The notes under the pieces are model-generated. The model was not told the origin of the DNA, did not search any database, and worked only from the letters and a program-made list of their open reading frames with translations. 35,106 nt of DNA from Planctomyces sp. (lineage in GTDB: Bacteria > Planctomycetota > Planctomycetia > Planctomycetales > Planctomycetaceae), in contig SXPC01000067.1 of NCBI GenBank assembly GCA_005778225.1, positions 1 to 35,106 of the forward strand, given 5' to 3'. This document shows, in pieces, positions 23,629-32,449 of the stretch (positions within the stretch are counted from its first letter, which is position 1; each line of letters opens with the position of its first letter). Both the position numbers and the translations under genes were made by a program.

Positions 23629-25023
23629 TCATACCTCAAACGTCTGTTTGAACTGCGGGATAATTACCTCTTCATCCACAAAATCTTTCACCACTCCCGC
23701 CAGCGCCTTCGCGGGTTCGGCTTCGCCGTGGACGAGGAAGCATTGGCCGATGCCGCCGGCGTTTGATGCGGCTTCGAACCAGTGATAGAGGTCCTGCTGG
23801 TCGGCGTGGGCGGAGAGGCCGTCGAGTTGTTCGATGTGGCACTTGAGTTCGAACTGACGGTCGTGGATTTTGACATACGGACGTCGTTCCGCCAGCGCTC
23901 GGCCGAGTGTGCCGACGGCTTGAAAGCCGATGAGGACGATCGAGTTTTCGATCGTGTGCAGGGCATGCTTGATGTGATGGACGACGCGTCCCCCTTCGCA
24001 CATCCCGGAAGCGGAGATGATCGCCAGCGGCCCTTTGCGGTGGTTGAGGTCGATGCTCTCCTGCTGATTCATCGTGTATTCGAGGCCGGGGAATTCGAAC
24101 AGGTCTGGGTCGAACTTCAGTGTCCTCTTTGCCTCGTCGTCCATCACGTTGTAATGGTCGCGATAAACTTCCGTCAGACGTGTTGCGAGTGGCGAGTCGA
24201 TGACAACGGGCACCCGCGGCAGCTGTTTCTCATTGAACAGCTCATTGAGGAAGTAGACGAGATGCTGTGTTCGTCCCAGGCTGAACGCGGGGACGATGAC
24301 CTTGCCCCCCGTGACGATGGCTTCGTTGAAGATCCGATGCAGATGCCCCTTGATGTCCGATGATGGAGGATGGACACGATTGCCGTACGTCGATTCGCAG
24401 ATCAGCACATCGCAGCGTTCAATCGTCTGAGGGTCGCCCAGCAGCGGCAGGTTCTTTCGACCAAGGTCTCCCGTGAAGACAATCCGCTTCCACTGCCCAT
24501 CATCGAGCAGATCGATCTCTGTGATCGCAGAGCCCAGAATGTGACCTGCCTCGAGAAAGCGAATCCTCATGTCGTTACTGAGTGACTCCCACTGACCATA
24601 GGGAATCGTGCGAATAGCCTTCCTTAACTGCCGGACATCATCTTTATCATAAAGCGGCTGGACCGACGGGTGTCCGGGGTGCAGGACCTTCTTGAGGTAG
24701 TGCGCATCTTCTTCCTGAATCTTCGCGGAGTCCTGCAGCATCAGTTCCAGCACATCAGACGTGGCGGGCGTGCAGTAGAGTTCGCCCTGAAACCCGAATC
24801 GCATCAGGCGAGGAAGGTTCCCGCAGTGATCGATGTGAGCATGCGAAAGGATGACACAATCGAGATTACGCGGATCACAAAAGAACTGCTCGTTCTTTGC
24901 CCGCGATTCACGTCGAGGCCCCTGGAAGAGTCCGCAATCGAGCAGAATCCTTCGATGCTTCGTCTCGATCAGATGCTGCGACCCGGTGACTTCGCCCGCT
25001 GCGCCCAGAAATGTCAACTTCAT
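23629..25023 (-). CDS. Beta-CASP metallo-beta-lactamase-fold ribonuclease-like protein
   Basis: This 464-residue protein has the full motif series of the CPSF-73-like beta-CASP family. The metal site is SHAHIDHCG (His61, His63, Asp65, His66), with a later His in EAGHILGSA and the Asp in FTGDLGR. The beta-CASP part includes ESTYGNR and VPAFSLGRTQ. The C-terminal ISASGMCEGGR and GLSAHADQQDL are typical of the RNA-specificity region. It likely cleaves RNA in the cytoplasm using two zinc ions. The start at 25023 was chosen because the family begins with MKLTFLGAAGEVTGS; the longer frame runs through the decamer repeats. It lies 79 bases downstream, in transcription terms, of nothing else on its strand except the nuclease-like gene that follows it. 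Confidence 0.9.
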   Translation of the reverse strand: MKLTFLGAAGEVTGSQHLIETKHRRILLDCGLFQGPRRESRAKNEQFFCDPRNLDCVILSHAHIDHCGNLPRLMRFGFQGELYCTPATSDVLELMLQDSAKIQEEDAHYLKKVLHPGHPSVQPLYDKDDVRQLRKAIRTIPYGQWESLSNDMRIRFLEAGHILGSAITEIDLLDDGQWKRIVFTGDLGRKNLPLLGDPQTIERCDVLICESTYGNRVHPPSSDIKGHLHRIFNEAIVTGGKVIVPAFSLGRTQHLVYFLNELFNEKQLPRVPVVIDSPLATRLTEVYRDHYNVMDDEAKRTLKFDPDLFEFPGLEYTMNQQESIDLNHRKGPLAIISASGMCEGGRVVHHIKHALHTIENSIVLIGFQAVGTLGRALAERRPYVKIHDRQFELKCHIEQLDGLSAHADQQDLYHWFEAASNAGGIGQCFLVHGEAEPAKALAGVVKDFVDEEVIIPQFKQTFEV

Positions 25024-25097
25024 CGATGTGTGGCTTTCTGATTGGTGATCCCGGTAAGACACGTCAAGTTTAACGCGACAAGAGGCAAGAAAGAATA

Positions 25098-25254
25098 AAC
25101 CGCAGATAAACGCAGATGGACTCAGATCAGAGAAAATAGAAATACGCTGTTTTGAGCACAAAATTTTCCCTAACTCGTTGCCTCTCATCTGCGTTCACCC
25201 GCGTTTATCTGCGGTTCACTTCTCTTATCCGTGTCTCTTCGTGTTTATCCGTGG
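25098..25254. repeat. Decamer-periodic inverted repeats upstream of murC
   Basis: The left arm (25098-25132) and right arm (25182-25216) are complementary at 30 of 35 bases. Within each arm the sequence repeats every ten bases around ACGCAGAT. A third stretch at about 25224-25254, read on the minus strand, repeats every ten bases around ACACGGATAA. The remaining bases of the 466-base space (25024-25489) show no other clear feature. Confidence 0.7.
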
Positions 25255-25489
25255 GAAGTTATTCCGGCTGGTATCCGCGGATAGGGCGGGATACACCTGG
25301 AAACGCTCAACTCCCCGCTTGCGATCAGCCGATCTTTCACCAAACACATACGCATGATATAAATCCCTCCCGCCTCAGGATGAGGGGAAGTCCGGTCAGA
25401 TGGCTGACCAGACGCATTCACGAATTCGATTCAATTTGACCCTCTCACGAAGGACGTCTGCTTTGAATCGGTCAGAAACGCAATTTGTC

Positions 25490-26905
25490 ATGGATGATCT
25501 CTCTACCCCACGGACTGCTCATCTCGTCGGTATCGGCGGGACAGGCATGAAAAACCTCGCGCTCATCCTCGCGGAATGGGGCTGGACAGTCACCGGCAGC
25601 GACGAATCCCTGACGGTTGAAACGTCCTGCCTGCTCGCAGAGATGGGGATCGAAACAAGTACTCGACATGTGGCTGCCAACATCAAGCCAGCCTGCAATT
25701 TGCTGATCTACAGCAAAGCCGTCCCAGCCGACAATGAAGAACGTCGTGCTGCGAGCGCCTTGCAGATCACCCAGCTCTCCTATCCGCAATTTCTCGGACA
25801 GCTTTCGCAATCGAAAGAGACGCTCGCCGTCGCTGGAACTCACGGCAAGACAACCACCACCGCCCTGCTCGGCTGGATTCTCGATCGCGCCGACCTCGAT
25901 GCCATTACGATCTTCGGCGGCGACTATTTAGACGGCTCCCAGATCTCCGGCGATTCCGACACGTCTCGGTTTGTCGTGGAAGCCTGCGAGTTTACGGAAA
26001 GCTTCCTGGCTCTTGACGCCCAGTCTGCGGTCATTTTGAACATCGAAAGCGATCACTTCGACTGCTACGACAGCTTCCAGTCGACCGTCAGAAGCTTCGC
26101 GACTTTCGCTCAGAAACTGACACACTCCGGCGGTAATCTCATTATCGAACAGTCCGCCCTGCAGACGATTCGTCACAGCGGTGTCGAACTCGATTCAAAG
26201 CGTCTGGAAACCTTCACTCTCGATGACCAGACTGACGCCGACTGGACTGTTCGCAACATCGAACTGATTCCCTCCGGCAGTCGCTTTGACGTCATCTATC
26301 GCGGCGTCGAACTGGGCAACTTCTCGCTGCCTGTGGTCGGTCGTCACATGATCGCCAACGCCCTGGCTGCGATGGCCCTCGCGATGGGACAAGGCAGCGA
26401 CATCATCGCGATCCGCGATGCCATGAAAACCTTCCCCGGCGTCAAGCGACGCTTCGAGCTCATCGAACACGCTGCCGGGATCACCGTCATCGACGATTAC
26501 GCCCATCACCCGACTGCGATTACGGCCACACTGGAAGCCGCCCGTCAGCAGTTTCCCGATCAGCGTCTCATCGTCGCGTTCCAGCCACACCAGCTGTCGC
26601 GGACTCAGGCTCTGTTTAATGACTTCGTCAAAGCCTTTTCCGCGGCTGATCACGTCGTCATCGTGCCTATTTACGCAGCCCGTGAGAACGCGCATTTTGA
26701 CCATTGGCGCGTCTCGCAGGACCTCGCGTTGACGATCTCTGCACAATGGACTCGCGCGAGTTTCTGCTCATCGCTTGACCATCTGGGAGCAACTTTAGAC
26801 GATATCTGTTTGGCAGGCGATGTCCTGATGACATTAGGTGCAGGCGATATCAACCAGGTTGCGTATGACTTCTCTCGACGACTTCTCAGACATTATGCGT
26901 CGTAA
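25490..26905 (+). CDS. murC: UDP-N-acetylmuramate-L-alanine ligase
   Basis: This 471-residue Mur ligase adds L-alanine to UDP-N-acetylmuramate, the first step of the peptidoglycan stem peptide, in the cytoplasm. [10 protein letters not shown] opens the UDP-binding domain. The ATP P-loop GTHGKTTTT lies near residue 116, followed by [11 protein letters not shown]. The C-terminal domain starts with GVKRRFELI and [10 protein letters not shown] (about residue 334), the features that separate MurC from other Mur ligases. The start is uncertain: ATG at 25490 leaves 10 residues before the first strand, while an ATG at 25400 has an AGGGGA site but adds 30 atypical residues. murB overlaps its end by 41 bases, an operon with linked function. 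Confidence 0.93.
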   Translation: MDDLSTPRTAHLVGIGGTGMKNLALILAEWGWTVTGSDESLTVETSCLLAEMGIETSTRHVAANIKPACNLLIYSKAVPADNEERRAASALQITQLSYPQFLGQLSQSKETLAVAGTHGKTTTTALLGWILDRADLDAITIFGGDYLDGSQISGDSDTSRFVVEACEFTESFLALDAQSAVILNIESDHFDCYDSFQSTVRSFATFAQKLTHSGGNLIIEQSALQTIRHSGVELDSKRLETFTLDDQTDADWTVRNIELIPSGSRFDVIYRGVELGNFSLPVVGRHMIANALAAMALAMGQGSDIIAIRDAMKTFPGVKRRFELIEHAAGITVIDDYAHHPTAITATLEAARQQFPDQRLIVAFQPHQLSRTQALFNDFVKAFSAADHVVIVPIYAARENAHFDHWRVSQDLALTISAQWTRASFCSSLDHLGATLDDICLAGDVLMTLGAGDINQVAYDFSRRLLRHYAS

Positions 26906-27746
26906 CGAGCCTTTGGCTCCTTACACCTGGCTCAAAATCGGTGGCCCGGCGCAATACTTCTTCGAACCCCACACGCAGGAACAACTCGCCGCAGTCGTCA
27001 AATACTGCAGCGAAAACGAGATCCCGGTCCGGATTCTCGGTTCCGGCTCGAATCTCCTGGTCCGTGACGAAGGGGTCAGCGGAGCCGTCATCAAGCTGTC
27101 TGATGGCATCTTCAGCCGGATCAGCATCGACGGGACCAAAGTCACCGCCGGTGCCGGCGCTCTTCTGTCTCATCTGATTTCTCGTACGATCGCAGCGGGA
27201 CTGGCTGGCCTTGAAGTCCTCTCCGGCATCCCGGGAACTGTCGGCGGTGCCCTGCGTGGAAATGCAGGTGGACGCAACGGCGAGATCAGCGAGTTCGTCA
27301 AATCCGTCACCGTTCTTACCAACCGCGGCGAAATTCACGTTCGCGAAGCGGCGGACCTTCATTTCGAGTACCGTCATAGCAACCTGGATGACATGGTCAT
27401 CCTCTCGTGCGAACTCGAACTCCATGAAGATGATCCCGACGAAATCACCAAACGCCTGCGCAAACTCTGGATCAGCAAGAAGGCCTCTCAGCCTCTGACC
27501 GAGCAATCCGCGGGCTGCATCTTCAAAAACCCCCGCGGCATGTCCGCTGGCGCTCTCATCGAGCAATCAGGTTTGAAAGACACCCGCATCGGCGACTGTG
27601 CCGTCAGTGATCGTCACGCCAACTTCATCGTGACGTACGAAAACGCCACCAGCAAAGACGCCCTCAGCCTAATCGACCTGATTAAAGCTAAAGTCGCGGC
27701 CCAGCATGGCGTCGATCTGGAAGTCGAGATCAAGATCTGGCCGTAG
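26865..27746 (+). CDS. murB: UDP-N-acetylenolpyruvoylglucosamine reductase
   Basis: This 293-residue FAD enzyme reduces UDP-GlcNAc-enolpyruvate with NADPH to UDP-N-acetylmuramate, the substrate of MurC. Visible motifs are [12 protein letters not shown], the FAD-binding GSGSNLL at 59-65, [23 protein letters not shown], and the catalytic-loop [10 protein letters not shown]. In that loop the proton donor is Cys218 where E. coli MurB has Ser. The length and the absence of the YxxxxxP insertion indicate the type II form. The ATG at 26865 was chosen over a GTG nine codons upstream because of an AGG site and family length. It overlaps murC by 41 bases. Confidence 0.93.
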   Translation: MTSLDDFSDIMRRNEPLAPYTWLKIGGPAQYFFEPHTQEQLAAVVKYCSENEIPVRILGSGSNLLVRDEGVSGAVIKLSDGIFSRISIDGTKVTAGAGALLSHLISRTIAAGLAGLEVLSGIPGTVGGALRGNAGGRNGEISEFVKSVTVLTNRGEIHVREAADLHFEYRHSNLDDMVILSCELELHEDDPDEITKRLRKLWISKKASQPLTEQSAGCIFKNPRGMSAGALIEQSGLKDTRIGDCAVSDRHANFIVTYENATSKDALSLIDLIKAKVAAQHGVDLEVEIKIWP

Positions 27747-27762
27747 TTTCGTGCTCATGAAT

Positions 27763-27789
27763 AGTCCCCCCGTCATTGCTAGGGGGACT
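27763..27789. terminator. Hairpin between convergent murB and pckA
   Basis: A perfect 8-bp stem AGTCCCCC/GGGGGACT with an 11-base loop lies in the 63-base gap. It has no T-run and can be read from either strand, so a bidirectional end signal is likely. Confidence 0.5.
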
Positions 27790-27809
27790 GTCGACTGCGA
27801 TTTCAAACA

Positions 27810-29408
27810 TTACTTAGCCGCTGACAGCATCGGCCCGGCTGCCAGCACGTCGACCGAAACCCCGGACTCATACTTCTTGAAGTTCTCAACGAACTTAGCG
27901 GCGAGTTTCTGGGCCGTCAGTGTATAGGCGACCTTGTCCGGCCAGGCCATGACCGGCTGCAGCATCTTTGAATCGACGCGGGGGATCTGGGTGATCACAT
28001 TCAGGCCGAAGATCGGATCTTTTTGTGTCGGCGCGTCTTGCAACTCACCGCTGTGAATCGCGTCGATGATGGCACGCGTAGCCTGTAGAGAAATGCGTTG
28101 TCCAACACCATATGGACCGCCGGTCCAACCGGTGTTGACGAACCAGACGTTTGCATGATGCTGCTTGATTTTCTCAGCCAGCAACTCAGCGTACTTGCCG
28201 GGATGCCAGACGAGGAATGGCCCTCCGAAGCACGGCGAGAAGGTCGTCTCAGGTTCAGTAACGCCGACCTCCGTGCCGGCGACCTTGGCGGTATAGCCAC
28301 TAATGAAGTGGTACATCGCCTGGGCGGGAGTGAGTCTTGAAACGGGCGGGAGAACGCCGAAGGCATCGCAGGTCAGGAAGATGATGTCGGATGGATGCCC
28401 CGAGACGCACGGCAGCTTCGCGTTCTTCATGTGCTCGATGGGGTAAGCCCCGCGCGTGTTCTGAGTGATCGTCGTGTTGTCGAAATCGACATTGCGATCT
28501 GATTCGTCATAGACGACGTTCTCCAGAACCGCACCCCATTTAAGCGCCTCGAAGATATCGGGCTCCCGTTCTTTGGACAGGTAGATCGCCTTCGCGTAGC
28601 AGCCCCCTTCGATGTTGAAGATCCCGTCGTCCGACCAGCAGTGCTCATCATCCCCAATGAGATAACGCTTGGGATCCGCAGAGAGGGTCGTCTTGCCGGT
28701 TCCTGAGAGGCCGAACAAGGCTGACGAGCGGCCAGTTTTCTTGTCTTCCGTTGCCGAGCAGTGCATCGAGAGAATCCCCTGTTTGGGGCCGACATAGTTC
28801 ATGACGGTGAAGATGGCTTTCTTCATCTCGCCCGCGTATTCGGTTCCGAGAATAATGATTTCGCGTTGCTCGATCGAAAGATCGACGGACGTCTTCGACG
28901 TCATCCCGGTCGTGTAACGATTGGCGGGGAACTGGCCTGCGTTGAAGATGGTGTAATCGGGCTCGCCGAAGTTTTCGAACTGTTCACGCGTCGGTCGAAT
29001 CATCATGTTGGTCATGAACAGGGCATGGTAAGGTCGCGAGCAGATGACGCGGACCTTCAGCTGCGTGCGCGGGTCCCAGCCTGCGTAGCCATCAATGACA
29101 TAAAGTCGGTCGCGCGTGTTGAGATAATCGATCGCCCGTTCGCGGTTGATATTAAACGCCGATTCTTCCAGCGGAACGTTGACTGATCCCCACCAGACAT
29201 CCGCTTCGCTGCTGGTATGCCTGACGACCCGCTTGTCCTTCGGCGATCGCCCGGTCTTGTCACCCGAGTAGGCAATCAGACAGCCACGATCTGAGAGGGT
29301 TGCTTTCTTGTCATAACGAATTGCTTCCTCATACAAGTGCGCAATCGATGGGTTACGCAGAACATTCGAGACCGTCAAACCCAATGACGAAAGATCAAGG
29401 GCGCGCAT
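27810..29408 (-). CDS. pckA: ATP-dependent phosphoenolpyruvate carboxykinase
   Basis: This 532-residue enzyme converts oxaloacetate and ATP to phosphoenolpyruvate and CO2, the entry step of gluconeogenesis. The length fits the ATP form (about 530-540). Motifs include SGDKTGRSPKDKR, MHCSATEDKKTG, the P-loop GLSGTGKTTLSAD near residue 232, IGDDEHCWSDDGIFNIEGGCYAK and FLTCDAFGVLPPVS. The start at 29408 (MRALDLSS) was chosen because it gives the family length and a GGGAAGAG site; the longer frame adds 60 atypical residues. It stands alone and is divergent from the toxin-antitoxin pair. A TTGACA-like -35 box lies upstream on its strand at 29583-29588, but I see no matching -10 box. Confidence 0.95.
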   Translation of the reverse strand: MRALDLSSLGLTVSNVLRNPSIAHLYEEAIRYDKKATLSDRGCLIAYSGDKTGRSPKDKRVVRHTSSEADVWWGSVNVPLEESAFNINRERAIDYLNTRDRLYVIDGYAGWDPRTQLKVRVICSRPYHALFMTNMMIRPTREQFENFGEPDYTIFNAGQFPANRYTTGMTSKTSVDLSIEQREIIILGTEYAGEMKKAIFTVMNYVGPKQGILSMHCSATEDKKTGRSSALFGLSGTGKTTLSADPKRYLIGDDEHCWSDDGIFNIEGGCYAKAIYLSKEREPDIFEALKWGAVLENVVYDESDRNVDFDNTTITQNTRGAYPIEHMKNAKLPCVSGHPSDIIFLTCDAFGVLPPVSRLTPAQAMYHFISGYTAKVAGTEVGVTEPETTFSPCFGGPFLVWHPGKYAELLAEKIKQHHANVWFVNTGWTGGPYGVGQRISLQATRAIIDAIHSGELQDAPTQKDPIFGLNVITQIPRVDSKMLQPVMAWPDKVAYTLTAQKLAAKFVENFKKYESGVSVDVLAAGPMLSAAK

Positions 29409-29604
29409 GGAGAGACTCTTCCCAGCAGGGCAATCAGCAGGTACGAAGCAATAAACATCGGCAACGCAAAAAGACGTGCCGCGAGCAGGTGGGCGGCATC
29501 TTCGCAAAGCAGATCGTGACTGGCAAGACTTTCCGAGCGACACAAAACCGATTGCGGAAAGTGGCAGAAGACATGCGGAAAATGTCAACAGCCAGTGAAA
29601 GCCG

Positions 29605-29652
29605 TTGACCTTTTCAGGCAGCAGGACGATACTGGAAAGAAGCGACAGTATC
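29605..29652 (+). promoter_or_regulatory. Toxin-antitoxin promoter with overlapping operator
   Basis: A -35 box TTGACC (29605-29610) and -10 box GATACT (29628-29633) are 17 bases apart. The inverted repeat GATACTG ... CAGTATC (29628-29634 and 29646-29652, 11 bases between) covers the -10 box and start site, fitting autorepression by the antitoxin complex. Confidence 0.65.
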
Positions 29653-29671
29653 CTTGCGTTAAAGGTGGTTT

Positions 29672-29917
29672 ATGATTCAGCCCGGGGAGAACAACATCTG
29701 GAAAACGGCTCTGGAAATGAGTCGTGAAGATCGTGTTCAGCTGGCAACATTGCTGATCGAGAGTCTGGACGAGGATGATTCCGACGATGAGCAAGAGATC
29801 CATCAAGAATGGTTGACGGAGCTGAAACGACGCATCGAGTCTTCGGATCAGGAGGCCGAAAAAAGCATCCCTTGGGCGGAAGCACGTCGAATGATCCAGG
29901 AAGATGACCTTGAGTAA
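29672..29917 (+). CDS. Antitoxin of a type II toxin-antitoxin pair
   Basis: This 81-residue acidic protein resembles the short addiction-module antitoxins (Unstab_antitox type). A helical MSREDRVQLATLLIESL is followed by WLTELKRRIE and a C-terminal IPWAEARRMIQ. It should bind and neutralise the ParE-like toxin encoded next and repress their promoter. The ATG follows AAAGGTGG at about 4-8 bases. Its end overlaps the toxin gene by 14 bases, and a promoter with a matching inverted repeat lies just upstream, all typical of such pairs. Confidence 0.9.
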   Translation: MIQPGENNIWKTALEMSREDRVQLATLLIESLDEDDSDDEQEIHQEWLTELKRRIESSDQEAEKSIPWAEARRMIQEDDLE

Positions 29918-30218
29918 TATTCAAGTCATCTGGCGCAAGGAGGCAATCCGCGAAGCTCAAGAGGCGAGGAAATGGTATCACCAGAAAGATCCTCCGGCGG
30001 CTTTGCGATTTCTGAATGAACTGGACGAAGCTGTCGATCGTGTCCAGGCAAATCCTCTCGACTCACTCGTACATGAACTCGGAACTCGCGTTCGAATGTT
30101 TCGTCGATTTCCTTACCAGATCATTTTCCGCATGCGTACTTCCATGGAGCTGGAGGTCCTTGCTGTCATGCACGGACGTCGTCGTCCCGGCTATTGGAGT
30201 CGACGACTCACGCCTTGA
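29904..30218 (+). CDS. RelE/ParE-family toxin
   Basis: This 104-residue protein has the RelE/ParE fold pattern. An N-terminal strand and helix (WRKEAIREAQEARKWYHQK) lead to a helical ALRFLNELDEAVDRVQANP, then strands with VRMFRRFPYQIIFRMR and the terminal MHGRRRPGYWSRRL. ParE-like members poison DNA gyrase, RelE-like ones cut mRNA on the ribosome; the FPYxxxFR motif and C-terminal HGRRRP fit the ParE side better. The start overlaps the antitoxin by 14 bases. The stop is directly followed, with no spacer, by the stop of the convergent MBL hydrolase gene. Confidence 0.92.
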   Translation: MTLSNIQVIWRKEAIREAQEARKWYHQKDPPAALRFLNELDEAVDRVQANPLDSLVHELGTRVRMFRRFPYQIIFRMRTSMELEVLAVMHGRRRPGYWSRRLTP

Positions 30219-30983
30219 TCACTCCGTAAACGCCCGCCATTCAGTCACGTCGTGATAGCCGCACATCGTGACCACTTCGGCATGCTCGCGGGCGATTCGT
30301 CGCAGGTGCTCCAGGGATTCCAGGCGGGCCTCGTTGTCGTCTGCTCGCACCGCCGCCAGCTGGTCGACGGGATGGTGGAGATCGGTCAACTCCGCTTTCA
30401 GATAATACGCATCGCCGACGTGCAGGAACCAACGATCTCCTTGTGGAATCGCGACGCCGCAGTGGCCTTGCGTATGTCCGAAAAGTGGCACGAGCAGGAT
30501 GTCCTGCGAGAACCCCAGCGGGAGTCTTCGAGCAGGCAAGCCAAAGAACTCTGCATCGTTGATCGCTCGAGGCGTCCACTTCGGACCATGAGCAAAGTTC
30601 GCAGTGACGTATCGCCAATGCCCGGTGTTGACGTTATCGAGTTCTTCCTGCGACACATGCACCCTCGCCTGCGGGAAGTCCGCCAGACCGCCGGCGTGAT
30701 CCGGGTCAGCGTGCGTCAAGATGATGTCCCCAAGACGAAGAGGGTTGATACCCCGTTGCTCCAGCTTGCGAAAAGCCGTTTCGTCAGCATCAAACGTAAA
30801 ACCAGCCAGATCGATCAACTGCTGACCGAGCCGACCGACCGGGTCTTCTGCATCCTTCACCCCAATGCCCGCATCAACGAGCGCGAATTGATCTCCTTCC
30901 CGAAGAATCAGACAGTGACAGGTGATCTCAGGATGAACCGGCGTTCGTAACCAGCCAGCGTTGATGTGATTTAGTTCGATCAT
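30219..30983 (-). CDS. MBL-fold metallo-hydrolase (lactonase-like)
   Basis: This 254-residue protein has the metallo-beta-lactamase fold. Strand-forming ALVDAGI is followed by the metal motif THADPDHAGG (His91, Asp93, Asp95, His96) and later FGHTQGHCGV and LHVGDAYYL. The usual HxHxDH has Asp in place of the second His; this HxDxDH variant is known in several MBL subfamilies and may change metal binding. Layout and size recall quorum-quenching lactonases and glyoxalase II-like hydrolases. The substrate is unknown. It ends exactly against the toxin gene, tail to tail. Confidence 0.85.
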   Translation of the reverse strand: MIELNHINAGWLRTPVHPEITCHCLILREGDQFALVDAGIGVKDAEDPVGRLGQQLIDLAGFTFDADETAFRKLEQRGINPLRLGDIILTHADPDHAGGLADFPQARVHVSQEELDNVNTGHWRYVTANFAHGPKWTPRAINDAEFFGLPARRLPLGFSQDILLVPLFGHTQGHCGVAIPQGDRWFLHVGDAYYLKAELTDLHHPVDQLAAVRADDNEARLESLEHLRRIAREHAEVVTMCGYHDVTEWRAFTE

Positions 30984-31043
30984 TCGGTATTTGCCTTAAA
31001 CCCACGGGGCCCTTCCTGGTAGTACAGCAATCCTCAGCAGATT

Positions 31044-31640
31044 TCATCCAATTTCAAAATCATTCTCGTCAAGAAATCCTATGAAACTATAGATGAACTC
31101 ACCCTCGGGCCAATGCTCTCGTTCCTTGAGGTCTTTCAATAGTTCCTTGTAGAGCTCCCTAACCCGGCTGGCAGCATATTCAAGTTCCTCGAACTGTTCG
31201 TGGCTGAGCTCGTGGCTTGTTTTACGAATCGGATAGTACTTGATCGCGAGATCGAGCAGTTGGTTGTAAGGGCTATCAATCTCGCGGGGGCTGAATGTCT
31301 GGAGGTCTTTCGATAATTCTTGAATTGTCTCTGCGAGGATGTAAGGCTTCAAAAACGAATCAAAGCAGTCGAATCGATCCAGCGAGCCCATGTGCTTGAT
31401 CACAGAAATCGCCTGGCGAATACGATTGTACTGAACGTCGAATTGAGGATCTGCCAAGCCATAGACGAGACGGTGGACGTCCTTTCGTTCCAGCGCATGC
31501 GCGGCGATCGACTGTATGACGCCAACGAACGCCTGGTCGTCATAGCGTCGCTGGAAGTCATCATTGATGACTAGATAATTTGGAAATGTGATCGGCTCAA
31601 GAAGCGTTAAATAGAAATCAAATGTTGTGCGATCTGTCAT
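31044..31640 (-). CDS. Unknown protein, mostly helical
   Basis: This 198-residue protein belongs to no family I recognise. It has no signal peptide or membrane helix, so it should be cytoplasmic. Much of it is predicted helical and charged, including a possible coiled coil near HEQFEELEYAASRVRELYKELLKDL (residues about 145-170). A good GGAGTAAAG site precedes the ATG. It lies 12 bases after the larB stop on the same strand, so the two are probably co-transcribed. Its base composition is more AT-rich than its neighbours, which may mean a recent acquisition. Confidence 0.7.
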   Translation of the reverse strand: MTDRTTFDFYLTLLEPITFPNYLVINDDFQRRYDDQAFVGVIQSIAAHALERKDVHRLVYGLADPQFDVQYNRIRQAISVIKHMGSLDRFDCFDSFLKPYILAETIQELSKDLQTFSPREIDSPYNQLLDLAIKYYPIRKTSHELSHEQFEELEYAASRVRELYKELLKDLKEREHWPEGEFIYSFIGFLDENDFEIG

Positions 31641-31652
31641 TCTTTACTCCAT

Positions 31653-32417
31653 CTATTTGCGCTGCGCAATCAGCCCCGCAAGATACCCCCCCTTGAACCC
31701 CGAATCGATATTCACTGTCGCGATGTTACTGGCACAGCTGGAGAGCATTGTCAGTAACGCGGTCATTCCTTCCTGATTGGCCCCGTAACCCCGGCTGGTC
31801 GGAACGGCAACCACAGGACAAGAGACCCAGCCAGCGATGACGGACGGAAGAGCCCCTTCCATTCCCGCGACGACGATGATCGCATCGGCTTTGCGCAGCC
31901 GAGGCACCTGGGCCAGAAGTCGTTGCGGGCCCGCGACGCCGATGTCCTGAATGAGCTCAACATGGCAGTTCATCCAGCGAAGCGTCTCAACCGCTTCCTG
32001 GGCGATCGGGCTGTCGGAGGTCCCTGCTGAGGCGACGATGACGTGGCCGCGAGTTTGGTTTTGATCAGGCGTGCCGATGCGCGCCGTCTTTGCGGACAGG
32101 TTCACCTCGGCAGCGTCGAAGTTCTTGATGATCTCTTTGGCGAGACGTTTATTCACGCGAGTGACGAAGGCGATCTGTCCCGCATCGAGCAGTCGCTGAA
32201 TGCCAGTAAGAACCTGATCGGTCGACTTACCGGCTCCATAAATAACTTCGGGATACCCACAGCGCTCCGGGCGGGAAAGGTCCATGCGGACCGAAGGGGA
32301 AGTGGCTTGGCTCGCCTCGGTCTCGCCAGTTGACCAATGAGTAACAACAGACATCAACGCCTCTTCCAGCGTCAGTCCTGCAGACTTGAGAGAGTCAAGG
32401 GCCTGTTCAATGCTCAC
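31653..32417 (-). CDS. larB: Nickel-pincer cofactor biosynthesis protein LarB
   Basis: This 254-residue protein matches LarB, which carboxylates and hydrolyses nicotinic acid adenine dinucleotide in the first step of the nickel-pincer nucleotide cofactor of lactate racemase and related enzymes. The C-terminal half is PurE-like: VASAGTSDSPIAQEAVET, VVAGMEGALPSVIAGWV, and the LarB end SRGYGANQEGMTALL plus VNIDSGFKGG. The start was set at GTG 32417 (VSIEQAL); the longer frame would translate the palindromic repeats at 32450-32530. larC and larE are not in the window. The unknown gene at 31044 follows 12 bases later and is likely in the same transcript. Confidence 0.9.
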   Translation of the reverse strand: MSIEQALDSLKSAGLTLEEALMSVVTHWSTGETEASQATSPSVRMDLSRPERCGYPEVIYGAGKSTDQVLTGIQRLLDAGQIAFVTRVNKRLAKEIIKNFDAAEVNLSAKTARIGTPDQNQTRGHVIVASAGTSDSPIAQEAVETLRWMNCHVELIQDIGVAGPQRLLAQVPRLRKADAIIVVAGMEGALPSVIAGWVSCPVVAVPTSRGYGANQEGMTALLTMLSSCASNIATVNIDSGFKGGYLAGLIAQRK

Positions 32418-32449
32418 GATTCGTCTTTCAAGGGTATGTACTGTCTTCG

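Noticed and set aside
25023-25188. A 55-residue N-terminal extension of the beta-CASP protein
   Set aside because: It would translate the decamer inverted repeat, and the family starts at MKLTFLGAAGEV.
29583-29588. A perfect -35 TTGACA on the minus strand upstream of pckA
   Set aside because: No -10 box lies at 16-18 bases from it, so it is mentioned only as a weak hint in the pckA entry.
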